A stretch of 64,000 bases of DNA from Chloroflexota bacterium (GTDB lineage: Bacteria > Chloroflexota > Anaerolineae > Aggregatilineales > Phototrophicaceae), in the NCBI GenBank assembly GCA_016223085.1, contig JACRPS010000003.1, positions 1,174,274-1,238,273 on the forward strand. The letters run 5' to 3'. How positions within the stretch are numbered: the first letter of the stretch is position 1; each line of letters begins with the position of its first letter. A program made the position numbers and the translations under genes. Shown here piece after piece: positions 15,740 to 24,128 of this stretch. A model generated the notes under the pieces. It saw nothing but the letters and a program-made list of their open reading frames with translations, was not told the origin of the DNA and ran no database searches.

Positions 15740-15955
15740 ATGAAGATTAAATACAGCCGCGACGTAGACATTCTGACTCTGGAACTCGATACCGAAGCGC
15801 CCATCAGCCACGCCGAGCATGTGGGGCAAACAATCGTGCACGTGAGTCCCAGTCATGAGCCGGTGCTGGTGGAAATCCTGCAAGCGCGGGAGTTTGTCAG
15901 CGCGCTGGTTGAAGCTGTCACGCAACCGGATGCAACGCCGGCGGTTACGCCATGA
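15740..15955 (+). CDS. DUF2283 family protein
   Basis: A 71-residue protein opening MKIKYSRDVDILTLELDT, the signature of DUF2283. The family is small, all-beta, and often found beside DUF4258 genes as a candidate antitoxin component. It follows the YgiT gene by 30 bases and overlaps the biotin carboxylase start by four bases (ATGA). The C-terminal tail VTQPDATPAVTP is low-complexity. Its role in the trio is inferred from context. Confidence 0.8.
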   Translation: MKIKYSRDVDILTLELDTEAPISHAEHVGQTIVHVSPSHEPVLVEILQAREFVSALVEAVTQPDATPAVTP

Positions 15956-17460
15956 ATCTCACCAAATGCCTGATCGCCAACCGGGGCGAAATCGCCGTTC
16001 GTATCATCCGTGCCTGCCGCGAACTGGGTATCCGCGCGGTTGCCGTCTATTCCGACGTAGACGCCAACGCGCGGCACGTCCAGCTTGCCGACGAAGCCTA
16101 CCCCATTGGCGCGGCCAGCCCTGCCGCAAGCTACCTGAACGTGGCGAAACTGCTTGACGTGGCGCGGGCGTCCGGCTGCGACTGCGTACATCCCGGCTAC
16201 GGCTTCCTGTCGGAAGCGGAACACTTCGCCCAGGCGGTGCTGGACGCCGGGCTGACGTGGGTCGGGCCGGGGCCGGATGCCATCCGCCTGATGGGCGTGA
16301 AGACCGAAGCGCGGGCGCTGATACAGCCGGCAGGCGTGCCGCTGGTGCCGGGTTTCCAGGCCGACGACGCCGACGACAACGCTTTTGTGGATGCCGCCGT
16401 GCGCATCGGCTATCCAGTGATGGTGAAGGCGGCGGGCGGGGGCGGCGGCAAGGGTATCCGCGTGGTGTATGACCCGGCCAAACTGCCGGAGGCGCTGGCA
16501 GGCGCGCGCCACGAAGCGCAGCACGCCTTCGGCGACCCGCGCCTGTTCCTGGAAAAGTACATCGAAACGGCGCGACACGTTGAAATTCAGGTACTGGCGG
16601 ACGGGCACGGCCACACGCTTCACCTGTTCGAGCGCGAATGCAGCGCCCAACGCCGCCACCAGAAAATCGTCGAGGAGTCGCCGTCGCCGCTGCTGACGCC
16701 GGAGCTGCGGCAGCGTATGGGCGCGGCGGCTGTCGAAGCGGCACGCGCCGTCGGTTACACCAACGCCGGGACGGTTGAGTTTATCGCCACGCCGGGCGGC
16801 GACTTTTATTTTCTGGAGATGAATACGCGCCTACAGGTCGAGCATCCGGTGACGGAGATGGTCACCGGGCTGGACATCGTGAAGCTGCAATTCCGCATTG
16901 CCGCCGGCGAACCGCTGCCGTTCGCGCAGGACGATGTGCGCCAGCGCGGCCACGCCATCGAATGCCGCATCTATGCCGAAGACCCACGTAACGGCTTTTT
17001 GCCCGCGATTGGCCGGGTGCTGAAGTTCACGCCGCCGGAAGGGCCGGGCATCCGCGTGGATTCCGGCATCCAGTCGGGCGACAGCATCAGCCTGCACTAC
17101 GACCCGATGATCGCCAAAGTGATCGTGTACGACGCCAGCCGCGAGGCGGCGATTAACCGGATGCACGAGGCGCTCAACCGCACCGTCATCCTGGGCACGA
17201 CCACTAACATCCCGTTTCTGCGGGCGTTGCTGGCGCATCCCACGTTTCTCGCCGGCGAGGTGGATACGCGCTTCGTGGACACGCACCTGAACGACCTGCT
17301 GCCGGACACGCCGCCCCTGCCGGACGCGGCCCTGATCGCGGCGGCGCTCGGCGATTTGCACCAGAACCAGCGCGTAGGGGCGAACCGCCGGTTCGCCCCT
17401 CCCGACAACGACGCTGTTTCCCCCTGGTCGCGCGCCGACCGCTTCCGTACCGGCGGCTGA
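15952..17460 (+). CDS. accC: acetyl-CoA carboxylase-type biotin carboxylase
   Basis: A 502-residue ATP-grasp enzyme that carboxylates biotin on its carrier protein. NLTKCLIANRGEIAVRIIRA opens the preATP-grasp domain; KAAGGGGGKGIRVVYD is the glycine-rich ATP loop; HRHQ-like QRRHQKIVEESPSP and EMNTRLQVEHPVTEMVTG carry catalytic and metal residues; RVDSGIQSGDSISLHYDPMI closes the carboxylase C-domain. The last ~28 residues are not native: a palindromic repeat at 17374 is translated in frame as VGANRRFAPP, and an unrelated tail follows. The core is intact, so the enzyme should work. Its likely partner is the biotin carrier at 18748. The carboxyltransferase subunits are not in the window, so acetyl-CoA versus another acyl-CoA is open. 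Confidence 0.9.
   Translation: MNLTKCLIANRGEIAVRIIRACRELGIRAVAVYSDVDANARHVQLADEAYPIGAASPAASYLNVAKLLDVARASGCDCVHPGYGFLSEAEHFAQAVLDAGLTWVGPGPDAIRLMGVKTEARALIQPAGVPLVPGFQADDADDNAFVDAAVRIGYPVMVKAAGGGGGKGIRVVYDPAKLPEALAGARHEAQHAFGDPRLFLEKYIETARHVEIQVLADGHGHTLHLFERECSAQRRHQKIVEESPSPLLTPELRQRMGAAAVEAARAVGYTNAGTVEFIATPGGDFYFLEMNTRLQVEHPVTEMVTGLDIVKLQFRIAAGEPLPFAQDDVRQRGHAIECRIYAEDPRNGFLPAIGRVLKFTPPEGPGIRVDSGIQSGDSISLHYDPMIAKVIVYDASREAAINRMHEALNRTVILGTTTNIPFLRALLAHPTFLAGEVDTRFVDTHLNDLLPDTPPLPDAALIAAALGDLHQNQRVGANRRFAPPDNDAVSPWSRADRFRTGG
17374..17400. repeat. REP-like palindrome inside accC
   Basis: GTAGGGGCGAACCGC / CGGTTCGCCCCT, read in frame at the C-terminus of the biotin carboxylase. Confidence 0.85.
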
Positions 17461-17509
17461 CGCGAATGATCGAAGGTTGTTTGCGGACCTGGCGCGCCGT
17501 GTCTCTGGC

Positions 17510-17533
17510 GGACACGGCATGCCGTGTCCCTAC
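17510..17533. repeat. REP-like palindrome
   Basis: GGACACGGCA / TGCCGTGTCCCTAC, between accC and the membrane protein gene. Confidence 0.75.
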
Positions 17534-17576
17534 GGAGGTTCTTTTTTGACTATTTCGCTCAACAACCACTGAACCC

Positions 17577-18737
17577 ATGACTCAGCACTCAGCACTCAGC
17601 ACTCGGAACTCGGAACTCGGAACTCGGAACTTCCCCCTCTCCCCCTGGCAGGTCGCGCTGGCGCTGGCGGTTGTGTACCTGGCCGTGATTCTCGTCGCCA
17701 ACGGCGGTGACTGGAAAACGTTTGTCACCATTGGCGACTGCTGGTCAAGCTGCGTTGGCAACCGCCGCTGTCCGCCCGGCACGACCAACGGCTATGACGG
17801 ACAGTATGCCTATTCGATTGCCCGCAACCCGGCCAACGCCGCGCCCTGTCTGGACGTACCCGCCTACCGCTACCAGCGGATTCTGCTGCCGCTGCTGGGG
17901 CGGGCGCTGGCGTTCGGCAATCCTGACTGGATTCCGGCGGCGTTTGTGGTTATCAATCTGGCCGCGCTGGCGGTCGGGGTTGCGCTGCTGGAAAAGCTGT
18001 TGGCGGCGCAGCGCGTCAGCCGGTGGTACGCGCTGGTCTACGGGCTGTTTGTGGGTATCTTCATGAGCGTGCGCCTGAGCACGACCGAGCCGCTGGCCTA
18101 CGGGTTGGTCATCGCCGGCATCTGGTTCGGCCAGCGCGGGCGCTTCGGCTGGCAGGCGCTGGCGCTGCTGGCAGCGGCCTTCGCTAAGGAGATGGCGCTG
18201 ACGTTTGTCGCCGGCTACCTGCTGTTTTACGCGCTGGAACGCTGCTGGCGGCGCGCCGTGTGGCTGGCGCTGGCCATCGGCGTGCCGTTTGCGCTGTGGC
18301 AACTGGCACTATTCGGCTGGCTGGGCGCGTTTGGCGTGGGTTCGGGCGGCGGCGGCAACTCGCCGTTTGAGATCATCCCGTTTAACGGCTTCTGGCGCAC
18401 CGCTTACGACCCGACCGGCAGCCTGCCCGCCTTCCTGCTGCTCAGCCTGTTTGTCGTGCCCGGCGTGATCGTGCCCGCCGCCTGGGGCGTCTGGGCGGCG
18501 GCGCGCGACCTGTGGCGCGGGCGACGGCATCCCTACACCTGCCTGCTGCTGGTTAACGCCGCGCTGATGGCGTTCATCCCATTTTCAACCTACCGCGAGC
18601 CATTGGGGATCCTGCGGGTGATGGCCGGGCTGGTGCTGGCGCATCTGCTGTATGCCGCGCTGCGCCATCCTCGCCGTCGTCCGCTGGTCTATAGTCCGCT
18701 GTGGCTGGCGCTCTCGTTTTATTTGGTGGCCGGATGA
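17577..18737 (+). CDS. polytopic membrane protein, unknown (AZOBR_p60025-like character)
   Basis: A 386-residue protein with eight to ten hydrophobic helices. Between the first two is an extracytoplasmic loop with CWSSCVGNRRCPPG and GYDGQYAYSIARNP, followed by PAYRYQRILLPLLG. The DGQYAY...YRYQRIL pattern resembles bacterial membrane proteins related to GT-C glycosyltransferases, but I cannot name a function. Residues 1-18 come from the tandem repeat, so the true start may be further in (near SPWQVALALAVV) with a non-ATG codon. It separates accC from the biotin carrier, an unusual neighbour for that pair. Confidence 0.7.
   Translation: MTQHSALSTRNSELGTRNFPLSPWQVALALAVVYLAVILVANGGDWKTFVTIGDCWSSCVGNRRCPPGTTNGYDGQYAYSIARNPANAAPCLDVPAYRYQRILLPLLGRALAFGNPDWIPAAFVVINLAALAVGVALLEKLLAAQRVSRWYALVYGLFVGIFMSVRLSTTEPLAYGLVIAGIWFGQRGRFGWQALALLAAAFAKEMALTFVAGYLLFYALERCWRRAVWLALAIGVPFALWQLALFGWLGAFGVGSGGGGNSPFEIIPFNGFWRTAYDPTGSLPAFLLLSLFVVPGVIVPAAWGVWAAARDLWRGRRHPYTCLLLVNAALMAFIPFSTYREPLGILRVMAGLVLAHLLYAALRHPRRRPLVYSPLWLALSFYLVAG
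17579..17632. repeat. tandem 7-bp repeats
   Basis: Three ACTCAGC units followed by four ACTCGGA units. Seven-base period, degenerate to a second word midway. It lies at the apparent 5' end of the next gene and would encode its first ~18 residues. Confidence 0.8.
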
Positions 18738-18747
18738 AAGGTTCGCC

Positions 18748-19233
18748 ATGATCTTCACTTACGACCATAATGGCCAGACCGTCACCCTCACGCTGGACCA
18801 GCAGCCGGACGGCAGCTACCACGCCGTCATTGGCGACCGGACGTACACAGTGCAGGCGCAGCCCCTCAACGAAGGTGGTTGGCTGCTGGCGCTGGGCCGC
18901 CAGCGGTTCGTGGTCTACAGCGCGGTCGAGGGTAACACCCGCTTCCTGAGCCTGGAGGGGCAGGATTATACGCTGACCGTCCCCGACACCCGCGCTGCGC
19001 GCCGCCAACGCTCTGCCGGTGGGGGCGACCTGACGGCGCAGATGCCGGGGCAGGTGGTGGACGTGCTGGTGAACGAAGGCGATACCGTCGAGCGCGGGCA
19101 AACGCTGGTGATTCTGGAAGCGATGAAGATGGAAATCCGCGTGGCCGCGCCCGCCGCTGGCCGCGTCAAACGTCTGCTGGCGCGCAAAGGCGAGGTGGTC
19201 GAACGCGGCCAACTGCTGGTGGAGATCGAGTGA
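18748..19233 (+). CDS. accB: biotin carboxyl carrier protein
   Basis: A 161-residue protein. The C-terminal biotinyl domain (about residues 93-161) has LTAQMPGQVVDVLVNEGDTV and EAMKMEI with Lys127 as the biotin site. The N-terminal half is an unrelated beta-rich region seen in carriers of methylcrotonyl/propionyl-type carboxylases. ATG at 18748 is used; it lies 11 bases after the membrane protein stop. It carries carboxybiotin from the biotin carboxylase at 15952 to a carboxyltransferase encoded elsewhere. The accB symbol is by function and the exact enzyme is unknown. Confidence 0.85.
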   Translation: MIFTYDHNGQTVTLTLDQQPDGSYHAVIGDRTYTVQAQPLNEGGWLLALGRQRFVVYSAVEGNTRFLSLEGQDYTLTVPDTRAARRQRSAGGGDLTAQMPGQVVDVLVNEGDTVERGQTLVILEAMKMEIRVAAPAAGRVKRLLARKGEVVERGQLLVEIE

Positions 19234-19236
19234 GGG

Positions 19237-19269
19237 TTGGCAGTTGCCAGTTGTCAGTTTCCAGTTAGT
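19237..19269. repeat. degenerate 7-bp repeats (cagttgc type)
   Basis: Successive units ggCAGTTGC-CAGTTGT-CAGTTTC-CAGTTAG with a 7-base period, ending in the palindromic repeat that follows. Confidence 0.75.
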
Positions 19270-19295
19270 ATGGACACGATATATCGTGTCCATAC
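19268..19295. repeat. REP-like palindrome next to RAYT
   Basis: GTATGGACACGATA / TATCGTGTCCATAC, a perfect 14-bp inverted repeat placed two bases past the stop of the RAYT pseudogene, where REPs usually flank these transposases. Confidence 0.85.
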
Positions 19296-19297
19296 AA

Positions 19298-19887
19298 TTA
19301 TAACCCTGGGATTCCGCTGCCGGCATCCGAATAAAACGTATCCTCCTGCCAGCGCGCCGGATTGGTTTGGATGTACTGCCGGATTTGATACAAGGATTCC
19401 TCGCTGCGGACAATGTGGTCGTGATACCGGCCCTGCCACACGCAGAAGTGGTCTGTCTGCAACAGACGATTAATCTGGCGTGTGACCGCCGCCTTATAGG
19501 TGCGGACAACCGTCGCCAGCGACCCCGCTACAGGATGGGCGAAAGCTTCGCACGGCGGGTCGTCAGGGACATGGGATGTAGGAACAGGGGGCTGTAGGGA
19601 CACGATATATCGTGTCCCTACAGATGCGCGATTGATCACACAAGACCGTGTACGTGATTGGGCATGACCACAAAAACATCCGGTTCGAGGTGCGAAAAAT
19701 GGTGAGGCAGCGTTTCCCAACTCGTTTGCGCGATGCAGCCCAGGGTGTTTAGCCGCATTTGCCCGTCAACCACACTGCCAAACAGGTTCAGGCGGTCATG
19801 GGTACAAATCGTGACAAAGTATGTGCCATCCTGAGCATAGTTGTAGCCAGGAAGTCACGGTGATTTGCGGTAGGGTACACCCGACAT
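19298..19887 (-). pseudogene. REP-associated tyrosine transposase (RAYT, Y1/IS200-like), decayed
   Basis: Reading the minus strand from 19887: MSGVPYRKSP, an in-frame TGA where relatives have an amino acid, then YNYAQDGTYFVTICTHDRL, LNTLGCIAQTSWETLPHHF and DVFVVMPNHVHGLV. The HVH is the HUH metal-binding motif of Y1 transposases. Then comes a one-base frameshift, the palindrome at 19594 read as GTRYIVSLQ, and the C-terminal part SLATVVRTYKAAVTRQINRL, FCVWQGRYHDHIVRSEESL, YIQTNPARW. About 195 codons in total, full length for a RAYT but broken by a nonsense codon and a frameshift. It is bounded by the REP at 19268 and is the obvious candidate mobiliser of the REP family in this window. No intact copy is present here. 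Confidence 0.85.
19594..19621. repeat. REP-like palindrome inside the RAYT pseudogene
   Basis: GTAGGGACACGATA / TATCGTGTCCCTAC, in the variable linker between the HUH motif and the C-terminal helix. Confidence 0.85.
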
Positions 19888-19907
19888 GTACAGGTCTCTA
19901 CATAATG

Positions 19908-21512
19908 CTACCGCCACGCCAGCGGGAGCGCGAACCGCCGGTTCGTCACCTTGCCGTCCACCACGTCCGCGCCGGTGAACCAGGTCGTAGTGATGCCGGT
20001 GTCCGGGTTGATGACGACGGTGTTCAGGTACGGCGGCTCCTTGGCATCGGCGGGAATCTGCCAGTCGGTCACGGCGATCTGGCCGTCCGGCATGACCACC
20101 AACCACTGAGCGAAGCGCCCGCGTGCGACCCGGTTGCTGCTGCCGGTGCTGAGGTCTATGCTAATGAGCGAATTATCTGCGCCAAGGAACGCGCCGCCCA
20201 TGATTGTGTACAGGCGCCGGCCATCCGGCGCAAACGCCAGCGCCGAGAACACGTCCCCCCGGCTGCCCGCCGGCAGCGTGATCGGCGCGACGGTCGGATT
20301 TGCCAGATCAAGCACAGTGAGCGTGTTATCGTTATTGGGCGACGTGACGACCAGTGCCAGCCAGCGGCCATCCGGCGAAAACTGCGGGAACACATTGGCC
20401 GCGCCGCTGAAGTTCGGCAGCACCGCCTGCCGTTCGATCACGTCGCTGACGGTAAGATCGGCCAGATTAACCGCCTTGACGCCCGCGGTATAGGCCGTCA
20501 CGCCATCGGGGATGGTGAAATAGGCGCGGCTGCCATCGCGCGCAAAGAAGATATCGTTGGTACGGGCAAACGGCACAAACGCGCCCACCTGGAAGTCACT
20601 GGCAGCCAGCGTGGCGCTGCCTTCTGCCGGGTTGATGGCGTAAAGCTGCCACTGGGTGCGGCTGTCGCCACCTTTGCACCGCTGCCCCATCACCACCAGA
20701 TAGCGCGCGTTCGGCGCGGCAGCAAGCTGCCCGCTGACAAAGCGGCAGTCCGGTCCAGACGGGCGCAGCGTCACCACCTCGCGCCGGGCGCTACCATCCC
20801 AGACGGTGATGGCGGCCTCGTCAGCTTCGTTGCGGTCGTTGGTGTAAAAACTGATGTAGGCTACGCCGCCGGGTATCAGCTCGAAGGCCGTTGCGTTTTC
20901 GCCGTTAAACACCGGCTGCGCTGTACCTGTATCCACCACGCGCAGGAAGCCATCAGCAAATTCGCTCTGCGCCGCGCCGGGTTCATAGGCGATATACGCC
21001 AGCCAGCGGCCATCCGGCGAAAACTCCACCCTGCCCCCGCCCAGACACGTCAGCGCCGGCACCGCCTCAATCTGCACCGGCGCGCTGAAGCCGCTTTGCA
21101 GGTACAGCGCGCCATTGTCATCCCCCGCGTAAAATGCCAGTACCGAACCATCGGGCGAGGTGGCGCAGACTGCCAGCCGGGTGGCGGGCGCGGGCACGTC
21201 AAACAGGGGTGTCACCGTGCCATCTTCGCTGAGAAGCGCGATCTGCCCCGGCTGCTCCGGCGTAGGCCGGTCGGGAGCAGCGCCGCTCCACACCAGCAGG
21301 GAATACGCGGGCGCGGGCTGCGCCGTCTGCTCTGCCATGACCTGCGCTGCCTGCGCCGCGTCAGGCGGAAGTTTCTCCGCTGTCGAAGCGTTCGACCGGG
21401 GCGCCGTTCCTGCGGCTATGGCAATGACAACCAGCACAACGAGAAACAGAAATAACCCTTTTACGACCGATGATTTCTTTTCAGGAAGGGACGACTTGAT
21501 GGCGATGTTCAT
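19908..21512 (-). CDS. membrane-anchored TolB/WD40-like beta-propeller protein
   Basis: A 534-residue protein with one N-terminal membrane anchor (GLFLFLVVLVVIAIAAG, about residues 19-35) and a large outer domain. At least four blades carry the TolB-type SPDG motif: TSPDGSVLAFYAG, FSPDGRWLAYIAY, FSPDGRWLALVV and FAPDGRRLYTIMG. No catalytic motif is visible, so a scaffold, binding or sensor role is likely, outside the cell. The start MNIAIKSSL is chosen for its GAGG eight bases upstream. Monocistronic in appearance, next to the RAYT remnant. Confidence 0.82.
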   Translation of the reverse strand: MNIAIKSSLPEKKSSVVKGLFLFLVVLVVIAIAAGTAPRSNASTAEKLPPDAAQAAQVMAEQTAQPAPAYSLLVWSGAAPDRPTPEQPGQIALLSEDGTVTPLFDVPAPATRLAVCATSPDGSVLAFYAGDDNGALYLQSGFSAPVQIEAVPALTCLGGGRVEFSPDGRWLAYIAYEPGAAQSEFADGFLRVVDTGTAQPVFNGENATAFELIPGGVAYISFYTNDRNEADEAAITVWDGSARREVVTLRPSGPDCRFVSGQLAAAPNARYLVVMGQRCKGGDSRTQWQLYAINPAEGSATLAASDFQVGAFVPFARTNDIFFARDGSRAYFTIPDGVTAYTAGVKAVNLADLTVSDVIERQAVLPNFSGAANVFPQFSPDGRWLALVVTSPNNDNTLTVLDLANPTVAPITLPAGSRGDVFSALAFAPDGRRLYTIMGGAFLGADNSLISIDLSTGSSNRVARGRFAQWLVVMPDGQIAVTDWQIPADAKEPPYLNTVVINPDTGITTTWFTGADVVDGKVTNRRFALPLAWR

Positions 21513-21614
21513 GAAAAAACCTCGCTTGGTAAAGCGCACTGTCTACTCTCACTATAATTATTTATACGATAATGTCCCGTAGTACCTTAAGGCCAGCTTC
21601 ATGACGTGGAATCG

Positions 21615-21643
21615 GTAGGGGCGAACCGCCGGTTCGCCCCTAC
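21615..21643. repeat. REP-like palindrome
   Basis: GTAGGGGCGAACCGC / CGGTTCGCCCCTAC; the most common core in this window. Confidence 0.88.
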
Positions 21644-21663
21644 GATGATCGTCCTCACCGCCA

Positions 21664-23292
21664 TCATCCCAGCAGGCAGGCCGCGCGGTTGCCGCCCAGC
21701 TTCGCGCCATCCAGCACCAGGGTGGTCAGGAAACCGGCGGAAACGAGCAGTTGGTCGTTGGCATCGGCCTTGAGCTGCCGCGCGGCAGGCATGGTGCGCT
21801 CCGTGCCGCCGGCGTACAGTTGAAGCTGGTTGAGGAGCGTGCCATCCGCCGTATCAAACACATTCAGCATCCCATCCACGTCCAGCGTATACAGCAGGCA
21901 GCCGCGCCCGATTGCCATCAGCGGGGGAAGATACGCCGGTGCGACCGGGTAGGTCACGCGCCAGCGCAGCGTGCCATCCGCTGCCAGCGACAGCAGCGTT
22001 CTGCCGGAATCGCCCACAAACAGATAGGTGTTGCCGAGGATGTCGGCTGCCAGCGCCGCCGCTCGTCCCGGTGGTGGGGTGACCGTCGCCAGCGTATGGT
22101 TCTCGCCGGCGGTCAGGCGCTTCAATGTTTTACCATCCAGCACCAGCCAACTTTCGTCCGCCAGCGGCGCGGCCACCGGTGGCGCATCCAGCTTCCGTTC
22201 ATCCACGACCTGTCCGGCGGCATCCACCAGCCGCCAGGTGACGCCGCTGCTCGCCCGCACGGCATAGGCGATCTGCTGGCCGTTGGTTTCCAGCAGCGTG
22301 ATCCGGTCGGCGGTGTCACCCGGCAGCATCCACAGCGGGTTCCCGGCGGCATCATAGGCCGCCAGATCGCCATCCGCAGCCGCGAACACCAGCGTTTCCC
22401 CCACGACCTGGAACGGCAGTTCCGGCCCCGGTACTGTCCAGATGGCGCTGTAGCGGCCACTGTCCAGCACCATCACCTGCCCGCTGCGGGTGTGCGCGGC
22501 GACGCGATTGTTGGGCAGCGCCGCCAGCGCGTTGACTACGCCGTCCGCTTCGATGCGCCACAGCGTCTGGCCGGGCGGCAGAACCCCGGCGATCACGTTG
22601 CTACTGGCAATGACGTACTGGCCGTTGTCCAGCCGCACGGGGGGCACACTGGGCACCAGTTCGAACGAGGCGTAGCTGATGAAGGCCGGCGTCAGGCGGG
22701 CGCGCCACAGCGCCGTGAAGTCCAGCGGGTTGAACCAGCCTTCCTGCAGCGGATTGCCGGTGACGTAACCCGGCCCGCCATCATTCGGCAGAAAGTCGCG
22801 GATTTCGTAATGCAGGTGCGGCCTCCCGCGCGACGGCCAGCCGACCACGCCCAGCACGTCACCGCGTTCCACGCAGCGACCCACGCTGGGAAACAGAATC
22901 GTGTCGGTCTGCTCCATGTGGCCGTACAGGCTGTAGGCGATGCTGCCGTCCGGGAAAGTGTGTTCAACGATAACAACACCCTTTTCCGTATCCCAGCCCT
23001 GGATGTCGGCATAGGTGACACGCCCGCGTGCCGCCGCCACCACCGGCTCACCCCAACGGTCGAAGCCGATGTCTACGCCGGTATGATTGCCACCAAAGCG
23101 CGGACGATACAGCGAAAAATCGTCGTATCCCTGCACCAGTTTGTCCAGCGGGAAATCAATCGCATCCACCACGCCGCAGGGGGCGAGGCTGGTATTTTGT
23201 GCAAGGGCGGGAAATTCAACTGCCAGGAGCGCCAGGAACGCCAAGAAAATAAAAAGCCCAATTCGCATTGGCCAGAACACCGTTGATCTCAT
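21664..23292 (-). CDS. M23 (LytM-type) peptidase with C-terminal beta-propeller
   Basis: A 542-residue secreted protein. A signal peptide (IGLFIFLAFLALLAVEFPALAQ) is followed by a metallopeptidase domain (about residues 50-190) with GNHTGVDIGFD and GRPHLHYEI, the HxxxD and HxH zinc ligands of lysostaphin-type cell-wall endopeptidases. Residues ~210-540 form a PQQ-like propeller (GQTLWRIEADGVVNALAALP, TYPVAPAYLPPLMAIGRG). The combination suggests a wall hydrolase carrying a binding propeller. Two in-frame starts (MRST or MRIG) are possible. A GCCAAG-type repeat overlaps the signal-peptide coding region. Confidence 0.85.
   Translation of the reverse strand: MRSTVFWPMRIGLFIFLAFLALLAVEFPALAQNTSLAPCGVVDAIDFPLDKLVQGYDDFSLYRPRFGGNHTGVDIGFDRWGEPVVAAARGRVTYADIQGWDTEKGVVIVEHTFPDGSIAYSLYGHMEQTDTILFPSVGRCVERGDVLGVVGWPSRGRPHLHYEIRDFLPNDGGPGYVTGNPLQEGWFNPLDFTALWRARLTPAFISYASFELVPSVPPVRLDNGQYVIASSNVIAGVLPPGQTLWRIEADGVVNALAALPNNRVAAHTRSGQVMVLDSGRYSAIWTVPGPELPFQVVGETLVFAAADGDLAAYDAAGNPLWMLPGDTADRITLLETNGQQIAYAVRASSGVTWRLVDAAGQVVDERKLDAPPVAAPLADESWLVLDGKTLKRLTAGENHTLATVTPPPGRAAALAADILGNTYLFVGDSGRTLLSLAADGTLRWRVTYPVAPAYLPPLMAIGRGCLLYTLDVDGMLNVFDTADGTLLNQLQLYAGGTERTMPAARQLKADANDQLLVSAGFLTTLVLDGAKLGGNRAACLLG
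23219..23251. repeat. GCCAGG/GCCAAG periodic repeat
   Basis: ctGCCAGGAGC-GCCAGGAAC-GCCAAGAAA, a 9-base period; the same words recur at 45893-45966. It overlaps the start of the M23 peptidase gene. Confidence 0.6.
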
Positions 23293-23389
23293 TCAGTTGT
23301 GTCTATTATACGGGGCGCGCGCCATGGGGACAGGTCGGGAAAGGGGGATTTGTGGTACAATACAACAAAATGAGCTTGAGATAACGGCT

Positions 23390-23656
23390 ATGGCACGCTT
23401 GGAATTTGAAACCCTGGTGGAAAACGGCATTATCCACCTACCCGAAACGATTACCGACCAATTATCAGACGGGGCAGTCGTGCGCGTTGCTATCACGCCG
23501 GTACACCAGCAGTCGGGCGAAGATGCCTGGAACAGCGTGGTCGAGTTCGTGAAGCGCCGCACGGCCCGGAATACCCCCACCGCTCCGTATACATGGGGGC
23601 GTGACGATGCTTACGAACATTTAGAAAAGACCGATGACTCCCACCGCCCTCGTTGA
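23390..23656 (+). CDS. antitoxin-like protein (AbrB-like start) of a PIN pair
   Basis: An 88-residue protein opening MARLEFETLVENGIIHLPET, which is typical of small beta-barrel antitoxins that precede PIN toxins. It continues ITDQLSDGAVVRVAITPVHQ and ends with a basic helix (VVEFVKRRTARN) and a Pro/Trp-rich tail that could wrap the toxin. A promoter-like GTGGTACAAT lies just before it at about 23353. It overlaps the start of the PIN gene by 23 bases, so the two were co-translated. Confidence 0.72.
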   Translation: MARLEFETLVENGIIHLPETITDQLSDGAVVRVAITPVHQQSGEDAWNSVVEFVKRRTARNTPTAPYTWGRDDAYEHLEKTDDSHRPR

Positions 23657-24101
23657 TACCAACATTCTCGTATACCTCTATGAACGTCATGATGCCCAAC
23701 GTCAGGCAAAAGCGTTGGCTGTTTTATCGGGGGCTTCGTGAAGCCTCTGCCGGATTTCTCAGTGTCAAAACACTCTCAGAGTTTTTGTGGTTGTTCGGCG
23801 TATTCCTGATGCCCTAACAACCGCCGAGGCTGTAACTGAACTCGAAAAACACGCGGCTGCTTGGCCTATTCTGGATTTAACCCCATTAATCGTCGTTGAG
23901 GCTGCGCGTTGTGTTCGTGACTATGGCTTTTCGTACTGGGACGCTCAAATCTGGGCGACGACGAAGCTACACCGGCTAAACGCTGTTTTCACGGAGGATA
24001 TGAATGTAGGCAGTGCAATCGAAGGTGTTGCTATCGTGAATCCACTCCTGGATTCATTTGATCTAAATGCCTGGCTGCTCAGTTCTCCAAGTAGCCAATA
24101 A
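23634..24101 (+). pseudogene. PIN-domain toxin (VapC-like), double frameshift
   Basis: Starts MTPTALVDTNILVYLYERHD, the PIN strand with its first acidic residue (VDTN). The frame is lost at a GGGGG run near 23731, continues in the next frame as EASAGFLSVKTLSEF, is lost again at a TTTTT run near 23785, and ends in the third stretch: RRIPDALTTAEAVTELEKHA ... YGFSYWDAQIWATTKL with the acidic YWDAQ, then FTEDMNVGSAI. One extra G and one missing T would restore a complete ~155-residue PIN ribonuclease with all acidic positions. Both slips are in five-base homopolymers. Confidence 0.78.
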
Positions 24102-24128
24102 CGTGGATCCAGCGCGTTATCCCCGGAA

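Noticed and set aside
19637-19861. Selenocysteine reading of the TGA codons in the RAYT
   Set aside because: They are not at Cys positions, there is also a frameshift, and no SECIS-like hairpin follows; ordinary decay fits.
21751-23286. 511-codon plus-strand frame opposite the M23 peptidase
   Set aside because: His/Arg/Gln-rich antisense shadow; the minus strand has signal peptide and zinc motifs.
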